A stretch of 64,000 nt of DNA from Shewanella colwelliana ATCC 39565 (GTDB lineage: Bacteria; Pseudomonadota; Gammaproteobacteria; Enterobacterales; Shewanellaceae): the NCBI RefSeq assembly GCF_000518705.1, contig NZ_JAEC01000017.1, forward strand, positions 62,001 to 126,000, given 5' to 3'. Each line of letters opens with the position of its first letter. Position 1 is the first letter of the stretch. Shown in pieces: positions 35,131 through 43,107 of the stretch. Below the pieces are notes generated by a model. That model had not been told where the DNA came from and made no database searches. It saw nothing but the letters and a program-made list of their open reading frames with translations. The position numbers were made by a program, and so were the translations under genes.

Positions 35131-37146
35131 TTACATCTTAACCGCAGTGTGATCCGCTGGCGTTGGTGCGTGGCAGTAGAAACAGGTTTCTAGTTGCGCA
35201 GCATCAGTCGCTTCGGCTTTAGAAACATTAACGAGTGCGCCTTGTCCTTCAACATGAGCCTTAAACTTGTCCATGTTGTAGCTGTGGCAAGATGCACATG
35301 TTGCCGCGATAGGAGTCGTGTATAGGCTGCCTGAGTAATTAGGGTTAGCCGTTGCAATTGCCCCTTTCTTCTTAAAGGCATCACGGTCGAAGTCGCTATG
35401 GCACTGATCACAGTTCATACCTGGGATAACAGCGTAGTCACCTTGGCTATGAGTCTTGTGAAGTTTTGTCTCTAGTGCACCCATGTTACCGCCGCCAGCG
35501 TAAGTACCATCAGGCGTATGACAAGCGACACAAGCATCAACACCAATGATAGGTTGGTCGTTAGCGTCTTTAGTATGGGAAAGCTGCTCAGACATCACGA
35601 ATCCAGCATGGTGTCCACCTTTGTGAACTTGGAACTCGCTGGTATGACAGTTTGCACATGCGCTAAAGTTGACTGAATCAACATGACGCATGCTTGGTGC
35701 TTTACCTGACAGCGTTGCAAAAGCAAGGTCGGCCTTCATGCCGGTATATTTGTCAGTGTCTTTGCCATCGAAATCAGCGTCGTCACATTTTACAAATTGA
35801 CCTTGTGCAGAACACATTGCCCAACCAACAAAGGTAAAGGCTGTTTCGTTGTCAGCCCCTTCAGCACCTAGTTTAAGTTCTTTGGTTGTGGTGTAGACTA
35901 ATTTACCTTCTTCAACCTTAGCGGCCGCATCAAGTACACCGTTCTTAATTGCATTGATGGAGTCTTTACCACCGTAACCTAAGGTCACATTATTTGGACC
36001 TACGTTAGTGATGATCTCAAAGCGTTGAACCATAGGTAAAATGGTATTGATGTCAACGGCATTACCAGCGGCGTCAACCACCTGAATACTAACGGTTGCG
36101 GCTTGCGTTGTCGTATCAATTGCTGAAGCGACATTGATGCCATAGGTGTCAATGAGGGCTTTGGTATCGCCAAAGCTGCTGGTATGTAACTCTTCAGTCC
36201 AGCTGGCATTATGACAAGCAACACAGTTGCTGTTGTCATTTTGTTGTGAATGGCCTTTACCTGCTTTGAAGTCGATATCGGCGTGACAACTCGTACAAGT
36301 TTCCATGGTTGGAACACGAGACCAGTTACCCCATTCAGCAAGTTCTTCAGATTCAACGTGACAAGACTTACAGTTGTTTTGCAGTAAGTGTTCTGCCGCT
36401 TTGCCTGTGTACTCTTTGCCATACTTATCGCTAAAGGTTTTAGCAGTATTATGAATATTGTGGATAAGATGATTCCACTGAGATTCGGTAGACATTGAGC
36501 TGCTGTGGCACGTTGCACAGGTTTCCTGGGTGTAGTAGCTGCTGTGACGTGTAGTGAGTGGCTCACCTTCGGCGTGACAGGCGGTACATGTTTCATGGGT
36601 CACGATATCTTTGGTGTATTTGGCTTCATAGCCATAGCCATCAAAATCTTCAACGATTTCACGACGCGGAACACTGGTGACACCATCAAGCAGCGTAGAG
36701 TCTTTGCCACCTGCGTAAACATTATAGCGTTGAGTTAATTCTTGGTTTAGACCATTAACCTCAAAAGTGAAGTTGTAGCTACCGTCTTTATTATCGGTGT
36801 AGTTTTGTGTGCCAGAAACGCGCGCGGTGCGTGTCCATTGTGCACTGTTACCCGCACCCGTCGCACCCATAGGGGTGAGCTGCGCGGCAACAAGACCTAG
36901 GTCTTGCAGTCCAATAACGGGCAGATCTTCTTCGTTGGTGGCAAACACGGTAACTGTGGGTACACCGTTGTCGTAAGCAACCTTGGTCACATCTAGATTA
37001 AGGGTGTTGATATACTCGGCAGCGGGACCACCTGGTTCACCAGGATTGCCATCACTACCATCGCTGCCGCCACAACCACTGAGAGCCATAGAGACTGCAC
37101 CTGCTGCGAGAAGCAGCGCAAACTTATTATTTTGTACGTTCATCAT
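35131..37146 (-). CDS. mtrC: Surface decaheme lipoprotein cytochrome MtrC
   Basis: A 671-residue cell-surface cytochrome, the same length as S. oneidensis MtrC when started at MMNVQNNKF (37146); an upstream ATG adds four residues. The lipobox LSGC is followed by a Gly/Asp-rich linker. Domain order is split barrel (45-180), five CXXCH (about 185-312), split barrel with a Cys pair (CSAQGQFVKC), and five CXXCH (about 496-658), ten in total. Shared segments include NVGPNNVTLGYGGKDSI and YTGMKADLAFATLSGKAP. It is the terminal reductase for Fe(III), Mn(IV), flavins and electrodes, exported by type II secretion. It is first in mtrCAB. Confidence 0.96.
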   Translation of the reverse strand: MMNVQNNKFALLLAAGAVSMALSGCGGSDGSDGNPGEPGGPAAEYINTLNLDVTKVAYDNGVPTVTVFATNEEDLPVIGLQDLGLVAAQLTPMGATGAGNSAQWTRTARVSGTQNYTDNKDGSYNFTFEVNGLNQELTQRYNVYAGGKDSTLLDGVTSVPRREIVEDFDGYGYEAKYTKDIVTHETCTACHAEGEPLTTRHSSYYTQETCATCHSSSMSTESQWNHLIHNIHNTAKTFSDKYGKEYTGKAAEHLLQNNCKSCHVESEELAEWGNWSRVPTMETCTSCHADIDFKAGKGHSQQNDNSNCVACHNASWTEELHTSSFGDTKALIDTYGINVASAIDTTTQAATVSIQVVDAAGNAVDINTILPMVQRFEIITNVGPNNVTLGYGGKDSINAIKNGVLDAAAKVEEGKLVYTTTKELKLGAEGADNETAFTFVGWAMCSAQGQFVKCDDADFDGKDTDKYTGMKADLAFATLSGKAPSMRHVDSVNFSACANCHTSEFQVHKGGHHAGFVMSEQLSHTKDANDQPIIGVDACVACHTPDGTYAGGGNMGALETKLHKTHSQGDYAVIPGMNCDQCHSDFDRDAFKKKGAIATANPNYSGSLYTTPIAATCASCHSYNMDKFKAHVEGQGALVNVSKAEATDAAQLETCFYCHAPTPADHTAVKM

Positions 37147-37306
37147 TTTTCCCTGCATAGGTTTGGCATCGTCTTAAGTGCATGGACAGTAATCTGTTCC
37201 GATTCTCAATTATAAGTAGTGCGACCTAAGTCAATGCTGGAAATAGAAATCCCCAAGGAAATGCTAACGTAACAGGCGACTAAAATCTGCCAATCAGGGT
37301 CTAATG

Positions 37307-37322
37307 TGTGACCAAGATCTTT
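37307..37322. promoter_or_regulatory. CRP-like site upstream of mtrC
   Basis: TGTGA-CCAAGA-TCTTT: the left half is perfect, the right half weak (consensus TGTGA-N6-TCACA). It lies about 160 bp upstream of the mtrC start in a 374-bp gap. A 34-bp block starting here matches the block upstream of the next cytochrome gene at 25 of 34 positions. Confidence 0.45.
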
Positions 37323-37440
37323 CTATTTCTAAAGGGGTACTTAAGGAGGGGGGGAAAGCCGTCACTAGATCAAAAAACTGCTGCAAAATTAACAGCTTTT
37401 TGTTGGTTTGTTTTCAAAATGCTCACAATTGTTTCGATAT

Positions 37441-37470
37441 AAAAACAAAGGGGGGCAAAAGCCTCCCTTT
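37441..37470 (-). terminator. Terminator after the cytochrome gene at 37521
   Basis: On the minus strand, AAAGGGAGGC-TTTT-GCCCCCCTTT forms a 10-bp stem with one wobble pair, then TGTTTTT. It separates this gene from mtrC. Confidence 0.75.
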
Positions 37471-37520
37471 GGTGTGTGTTTAGTCAGCATTCAACAAGGG
37501 CTGAGCTGACTATTTAATCA

Positions 37521-39695
37521 CTAGTGGCTGCTGCCCCAATTGGCATGAGCTTCTAGGATTTGGCTGTCTTTATGACAGGTTGAACAGGTTTCTGCTGGGT
37601 TTAGCATGTCGTATTCAGATGCTGGAACACCAAGAGTCGTTAGTGGTGCGCCATCTTCTTTTAGCAAGCCACCGTTACTCTTAATGTGCGCAGCCGTTGC
37701 GTCATTTAAGCCGTATGGCGCTTGGTGACAGCTAACACATGCAGCAGTTTGTGGTGAGACAACTAGTTGCTCGTTAGTGTCACTTAGACGCTGTGCATCA
37801 GTTGTACCAAAGGCAACAGGTGCAGCTTTTGGATCAATCTTGCTCAGAGAGAAACCGTTGTCGCCGTGACAGGCTTGACACTCTGTCTTCTTGAAGAACA
37901 GGCTGCCATCTGTGTCATAGACGTAATGCTTGCTGTGAACAATATAAGCTAGGTTAGAAGAACCTGCGCCTTTCTTGTCACGTGTGCCATTGTGGCAGCT
38001 TGCACAACCGTCCATATCGTTACTGAAACGGTGCTTGATAGCCGTTGTATGACATTGCTTACATGCGGTCATTTCAGCGTGTTGGATACGAGGAGACTTA
38101 TCTAGCATAGTGCCGTCAACAGCAAAGTAAGCAGTATCTGATGGAACATAAGGACCAGCATTGGTGGCCACTTTACCATCTTCACTTAACGTACAGTCAG
38201 CAACAGCGCCTTTGCCGTCGAAACAGATGTGTAATTGGCTGCTCAATGCAACGCTTACACCTTCGGTTTCCATGACTTTTGCCACAGCGAAGTCACCGTC
38301 AGCAATTGTGACATTGATGCTACCTTCAGTACCTTCAGTAAAGTTGCCGTAACCCACCTTCTGGTAGTTCACAAGGAAGTCATCTTGCACAACGCCATTA
38401 AACACGATGGCACTGGTAAAGCCGCCATATTTGTATGGTGTTGGGTCGATTTGCGCTAGCGTTACCTTAGTATCGCCAGCCATTACAGTCATGTTAGCCG
38501 TTACAGTCTTAGTGTCTGCACTGTAGCTCATGCTGTTAAATGTGACGGTTGCCATTGCAGCTTGTGCCTTGTCATTTTTCAGGTAGTGACCTGACTCAGC
38601 GCCACGTACACCGCCGTTTGGATCGTTATGACAGCTAACACAGTTTTGTTTACTTTCAGCGATTTGGTTGTTTTCGCTATCCCAATGCCAGCTTGGTACG
38701 GCATATGGACTGTTATGACAGTTCATGCAGGTTGCAGTATCTAAGTCTGCTTTCCAAGCATCTGCCATTGCTAAACCTTCATCGGCTTGGTGACAGGTTT
38801 GACAGTTAGATGCACTTTGAGGGTAGATACCATTAAATGTTGAATGGCTATGGATCTCGTGCGCCATGCCTTTGATCGAACCATCAAACTCATAGCTGCG
38901 AACCACGGTACCAGCATCATCTTTCTCATCTTTCATGTATGAGTTGTAGTCAGTGTGACAGAAAGTACACGACTCAAGAGTGACATGCTTGCCACCATGC
39001 ATTGATAGCGCACCATCCTGACCTGGACGGTGACAGCTTTGACAAGTTTCGTTAGCAATCAAGGCTTTTGGCTTGTCTTGTGTGGTGTCTGAACTTGGCT
39101 GCCAGTAGAAAAAGCTATTATCAACAAGCGTGTCACCCGCATTGTTATTGGCTTTAACACCAAGATAAATACCGTTGGTTACATCTGCGTCATACGCATA
39201 TTTTTCTAGGGTATCGATAGCTTTATCAAGGACAAGTGTGTAGGTACCATCGCCATTATCGGTCAGGCAAGTTTCACAGTTTTTACCTTGGAAGTAAGAG
39301 GAACCTGTGTAGTGGTCGTCACCTTTATCCTTGTTAAAGTAGCTTAGCCAGATATCTCTTGGCTTACCTTCAAGATCGGTACTTCCTACTTCATCTTCGG
39401 TGCCCACTCGGCCGAAAGAAACGGCAGCAATGTCAGAGGGGGCTAGCTCGAAAACGGCAGTTCCATTAGCATCAGATAGGTCGAAGTTGATGGTTAAAAA
39501 GCCAGCATCATCAATGCTTGCTGATTGAATTTTGGCATCAAGGTGAGAAACTGCACCTATAGGAGTGCCGACAGTACCAGGTTTTCCATCTTCACCATCT
39601 TTTCCGTCGCTGCCGCAACCTGAAATGGCTAAAGAGAGAAGCCCTGCACCTAATACGGCTTTTGTCGCCGCATTAAAATTGAACTTTTTCATCAT
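37521..39695 (-). CDS. OmcA/MtrC-family surface decaheme cytochrome, copy 1
   Basis: A 724-residue lipoprotein cytochrome. The start MMKKFNFNAATKAVLGAGLLSL resembles the OmcA leader; an upstream in-frame start adds five residues. The lipobox is AISGC, with GSDGKDGEDGKPG after it. Ten CXXCH motifs fall in two groups of five (about 220-352 and 548-705), with a barrel before each and an extra CETC before the first group. SFGRVGTED and the DNGDGTYTLVLDK region resemble the neighbouring copy at 40179 more than MtrC. It stands in the omcA position, next to mtrC, but whether it is the true OmcA orthologue needs a tree. It has its own promoter region and terminator. Confidence 0.9.
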   Translation of the reverse strand: MMKKFNFNAATKAVLGAGLLSLAISGCGSDGKDGEDGKPGTVGTPIGAVSHLDAKIQSASIDDAGFLTINFDLSDANGTAVFELAPSDIAAVSFGRVGTEDEVGSTDLEGKPRDIWLSYFNKDKGDDHYTGSSYFQGKNCETCLTDNGDGTYTLVLDKAIDTLEKYAYDADVTNGIYLGVKANNNAGDTLVDNSFFYWQPSSDTTQDKPKALIANETCQSCHRPGQDGALSMHGGKHVTLESCTFCHTDYNSYMKDEKDDAGTVVRSYEFDGSIKGMAHEIHSHSTFNGIYPQSASNCQTCHQADEGLAMADAWKADLDTATCMNCHNSPYAVPSWHWDSENNQIAESKQNCVSCHNDPNGGVRGAESGHYLKNDKAQAAMATVTFNSMSYSADTKTVTANMTVMAGDTKVTLAQIDPTPYKYGGFTSAIVFNGVVQDDFLVNYQKVGYGNFTEGTEGSINVTIADGDFAVAKVMETEGVSVALSSQLHICFDGKGAVADCTLSEDGKVATNAGPYVPSDTAYFAVDGTMLDKSPRIQHAEMTACKQCHTTAIKHRFSNDMDGCASCHNGTRDKKGAGSSNLAYIVHSKHYVYDTDGSLFFKKTECQACHGDNGFSLSKIDPKAAPVAFGTTDAQRLSDTNEQLVVSPQTAACVSCHQAPYGLNDATAAHIKSNGGLLKEDGAPLTTLGVPASEYDMLNPAETCSTCHKDSQILEAHANWGSSH

Positions 39696-39877
39696 GATTA
39701 TTCCCTGCAATAGTTTTAATCATCACTTTTTGATTGTTTGCTACGTAAAACAAGCTTCGCAATTGAGAACGAGTGTTATTTGTTGGTATTCAATGCAATC
39801 AATGAGTGTGTGGAATTAATTTCCACCTCTAAGGCTATCTAAACAGCAACTTTTTAGCAGTTGTTTCAGTGCGCTTA

Positions 39878-39893
39878 TGTGATTGAGATCTGA
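39878..39893. promoter_or_regulatory. CRP-like site upstream of cytochrome copy 1
   Basis: TGTGATTGAGATCTGA matches TGTGA-N6-TCnnA. It lies about 180 bp upstream of the start at 39695, in a 483-bp gap that otherwise holds only the terminator of the previous gene and AT-rich sequence. Confidence 0.5.
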
Positions 39894-40112
39894 CTATTTC
39901 TTTAGAGGTAGAAAAAAACTGCCTTTTTAAGCGGTTTTTCATTTTCACTTAATCAACTTAGTTGAATCAATAGCTTAAATGTTGCGCACTTGTATCGTAA
40001 AAGGGTTGATGTAACGCTAGCGTAGTGAAGAGGGAAGCACTGCTCTTAGCCTACGGAAATAAAAAGGAATAATGATTTTCTGAAGGGGGAAAAGATGGGG
40101 GGGACTGAGGGA

Positions 40113-40148
40113 AATAAAAAAGAGTGGAAAGGATGACTTTCCACTCTT
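40113..40148 (-). terminator. Terminator after cytochrome copy 2
   Basis: AAGAGTGGAAA / TTTCCACTCTT, a perfect 11-bp stem with a 7-base loop, followed on the minus strand by TTTTATT. Confidence 0.88.
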
Positions 40149-40178
40149 GGTTGTAGGGTGAGAACCTAGCTTAGTAAA

Positions 40179-42452
40179 TTAGTCTTGCTTGTGTAACTCT
40201 GCCACTTTATCTGTGCTGTGACAGGTTAAGCATGACTCGCTATTTAGCATAGCTTCTTCATAGCTGCCAGCGACGACACCTCCCATACTTTCGATGTGAG
40301 ATTTAGCCGAATCTTGACCACCGCCAATATCGTAGCTGCTAGAAACGTGGCACGATGCACACACCCCCGCTTGTGGGCTAGAGAAAGTGTCATCTTTTCT
40401 ATTCCAGCGCATAGGGGTTGAACGCGCATTTTCTAAGCCAAAGTTACTGTCGCTATGACAGGCGCTACAGTTCGCACTGCTGACGAGTGATTGAACATCT
40501 TCGCGGCCGTGGGCTTTACCGAAAGTACCATGAACACGAACAATCATACTGTTGTAATCACCGGCCTCATGGCATTGAGCACAAGTATGGATATCGGCAT
40601 TACGATAGTGCGCGGCACCTTTGCGTGCGACCATGTCATTGTTATGACAGCTTGCACAGTTTTCATAATCAACCGCGCTTGCACGTTCACTACCTTGGGT
40701 GCCATCAAGTTTAACAAACTCAGTTTTAGCGGCGTTAGGGCTGAGGACACCAGTACAGTTGCTTTCAGTATCAAGCGCCGATAGCGTAGATGTTTTATTG
40801 CTAAAACACGTGCTAAAGCTTGAGGTGATAGCGAGGTCTGCACCGTTATTGATAGCTTCAGCTAACGAAGGCAAGCCATAACCACCATTTGAACCATCAA
40901 CGGTAACAGTGTAACTGCCATCTTCATTGACGCTGGCACTGCCGCTGGTACGGCCGGCTAAGAATGCATCAGGTGATACGGCATCAATAGCGTTAACGTA
41001 AAGGGTTACACGAGGAACATAGTCACTCGTTACAGCATCTTCACCCTTCATCAGGTTCATGGTGAAAGTTAGCGTTGAGGTGGCTTCATCCCAGTTGATC
41101 TGACTATAGCTAGCGTCAACTAAGGTACCGGCTTGCGATGCGGCTTCACGACTATCTTTTTCATGGCCTGCAAAGTGGCGGAATGCACCACCTCGAGTGT
41201 TGCCATCACTTGAACTATGACAAGCAACACAACCAACGAGCACAGTATCTTCGCCAATCACCTCTGTACGGTTACCGTAGTGGTAGTCACCATGACATGA
41301 CTGACAGCTCACTACATCTTTATCTGCAAACCAAGCTAATGCATGGGTTGTAAGATCTTCAGGCAGTGTTTCTTCAGTCTCTGTGTAGCTAACGTGACAG
41401 CTTTGGCAGTCTGCCGTTGAGGTAGGGAAGTTAAGCTCAGCTTTTGGATTGCCCTCACTATCAAGCGCTGCACCATCAAATTCATAGGCAAATGCGGGGT
41501 TTTTAGCTGGATTTGCAATCACTGAGCTGAATTTACCTAGCTCACGACGGTCACCTTCAGTAAGACCACTATGAATACCGTGTATTAGGCCTTTGGTCGA
41601 GCCATCGAAGTTAAACTCAACGGTATTACCTTCCCCGTCGACACCCGAACCGCTATAGACGGTGTAATCGGTATGACAAAAGCCACAACCGTCGGCGGTG
41701 TTACCGTAGTTACCGTGGCGGATATGGTCTTGACCAACGTGACAGTTAGTACAGGTTTCCATCTCTACCACTTTCTTAGGTGAACTGACTGACTGTTGCG
41801 TCAGTGGATCCCAATAGTAAGCCTCGACATTTTTTAACTTGTTTTGCCCAACACCATAGGTCATCACGTAGATACCTTGGATCTGGTTGGCATCATAGTC
41901 GTAGTCTAAGCCGTTAGTATCTATGATATTAGGCGCGGTGATTTTGTATTTACCTTGGCCTAAATATTCAAGACAGGTTTCATTTTCTGGACAGTCACGT
42001 GTTGGACGCCAGTTATTGGTACCCGTCATCGGTACACCATTTTTAGTGGTGTTACGATAAGAGAGCCAAATTTGCTCATTGCCATCGGCTCTAGCGGTAA
42101 CTTGGTTGCCATCTTCGAGTGAGAAAGGGGTGAACGCTTCAGTGCGCGTACCCATGCGGCCGAAAGCGATCCTTAGCGGATCTGTCAAGGTTTCTAAACC
42201 TGTGACGGCAACGCCGTTAGGATTGGTAAGGCTAAATTCAAAGCTCAATGTTTTTGAAGTTTCATCGTAGCTGGCTTGCTCTACTTGAGTCTGCACAGCC
42301 GTTGCACTATTAATATCGATGGCAATTTCACCTGGCTTGCCATCTTCACCATCTTTGCCATCGCTGCCATTACAGCCGATAAGCGCTAAGGACAATGCCC
42401 CAACGCCAAAAGCTGTTTTGATAGCGGCACTGATTGAATACCGTTTCATCAT
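40179..42452 (-). CDS. OmcA/MtrC-family surface decaheme cytochrome, copy 2
   Basis: A 757-residue lipoprotein cytochrome, the longest of the five. The leader MMKRYSISAAIKTAFGVGALSLALIGC gives the lipobox LIGC, then GSDGKDGEDGKPG. Ten CXXCH motifs are grouped five (about 234-409) and five (about 599-742). The first group has a longer insert between hemes 2 and 3 (SGLTEGDRRELGKF to NFPTSTADC) than copy 1. DPLRIAFGRMGTRTEAF and the RDCPENETCLEYLGQGKYKI region align with copy 1, so the two are probably recent paralogues. It is a single-gene unit with its own CRP-like site and terminator. Confidence 0.9.
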   Translation of the reverse strand: MMKRYSISAAIKTAFGVGALSLALIGCNGSDGKDGEDGKPGEIAIDINSATAVQTQVEQASYDETSKTLSFEFSLTNPNGVAVTGLETLTDPLRIAFGRMGTRTEAFTPFSLEDGNQVTARADGNEQIWLSYRNTTKNGVPMTGTNNWRPTRDCPENETCLEYLGQGKYKITAPNIIDTNGLDYDYDANQIQGIYVMTYGVGQNKLKNVEAYYWDPLTQQSVSSPKKVVEMETCTNCHVGQDHIRHGNYGNTADGCGFCHTDYTVYSGSGVDGEGNTVEFNFDGSTKGLIHGIHSGLTEGDRRELGKFSSVIANPAKNPAFAYEFDGAALDSEGNPKAELNFPTSTADCQSCHVSYTETEETLPEDLTTHALAWFADKDVVSCQSCHGDYHYGNRTEVIGEDTVLVGCVACHSSSDGNTRGGAFRHFAGHEKDSREAASQAGTLVDASYSQINWDEATSTLTFTMNLMKGEDAVTSDYVPRVTLYVNAIDAVSPDAFLAGRTSGSASVNEDGSYTVTVDGSNGGYGLPSLAEAINNGADLAITSSFSTCFSNKTSTLSALDTESNCTGVLSPNAAKTEFVKLDGTQGSERASAVDYENCASCHNNDMVARKGAAHYRNADIHTCAQCHEAGDYNSMIVRVHGTFGKAHGREDVQSLVSSANCSACHSDSNFGLENARSTPMRWNRKDDTFSSPQAGVCASCHVSSSYDIGGGQDSAKSHIESMGGVVAGSYEEAMLNSESCLTCHSTDKVAELHKQD

Positions 42453-42610
42453 TATTTCCCCTGCATGAGATTAAGATTTTTCTCAATTTTGTACTTCTTA
42501 GTATGAGTAGAGGATGCTTAAGCAATTGCTATTGCCTCAATTGCTTACTGCTTCCCCTTGGCATGATCTTACCTATAAGGGGGTATCTAAATTGGAGTGG
42601 TGTTCGTAAA

Positions 42611-42626
42611 TGTGAGTCACGTCCTA
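42611..42626. promoter_or_regulatory. CRP-like half-site upstream of cytochrome copy 2
   Basis: TGTGA-GTCACG-TCCTA; the left half is perfect and the right half poor. It lies 159 bp upstream of the start at 42452, the same distance range as for the other cytochrome units. Confidence 0.35.
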
Positions 42627-42978
42627 AAACATAGGTAAATAACTGATGCAAATGTTAAAGTTGTTTTTAAACAGCGAGTTGAGTGTATTTTTTATGTCGG
42701 GTAGCCGTTTGTATTGCTGTGCCATGGACATATCTTAAACTAGCCTTAATAAGCTAATATAAATGGTGGTTATTTTTGATGTGGCTCAATTTTAATTGCA
42801 TGTTTTTCGTCCGAAAAATGGTGGTGAATTTTAGAATATGAGTTTCCTGTTGGTGCGTTGTGACTTGGATGTTGTGGAGTTGTGTGTTGGTTGGGTGGAG
42901 GTGGTAATGGTTGTGTCACAAGGTTAAGCGGCACTTATGGGTACCGCTTTCTATGTCGTCACTTATGTAGTCATTAAT

Positions 42979-43020
42979 GTTGTGTCACCTTTAGTCATCG
43001 TTGTGCCGTCTTTAGCGGTC
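42979..43020. repeat. Two degenerate 21-bp direct repeats
   Basis: GTTGTGTCACCTTTAGTCATC and GTTGTGCCGTCTTTAGCGGTC lie head to tail in the 655-bp gap 42453-43107. The gap also holds a G/T-rich stretch (42840-42920) and a related GTTGTGTCAC at 42911. No gene is visible in the gap. Confidence 0.4.
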
Positions 43021-43042
43021 AAAGTTTAGTGGTCTAATCTTG

Positions 43043-43074
43043 GTGGTAATGACTGACACCTCAATCATTACCAC
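43043..43074 (-). terminator. Hairpin after cytochrome copy 3
   Basis: GTGGTAATGA / TCATTACCAC, a 10-bp stem with a 12-base loop, 34 bp beyond the stop at 43108. No T tract follows on the minus strand, so termination may need Rho. Confidence 0.5.
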
Positions 43075-43107
43075 ACACTATTTAACTTGCATTCTTTAGT
43101 ACATCAC

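Noticed and set aside
36000..36596. 198-codon minus-strand frame inside mtrC
   Set aside because: It is an alternative frame of the well-supported mtrC gene and shows no domain; mtrC has all ten heme motifs in frame.
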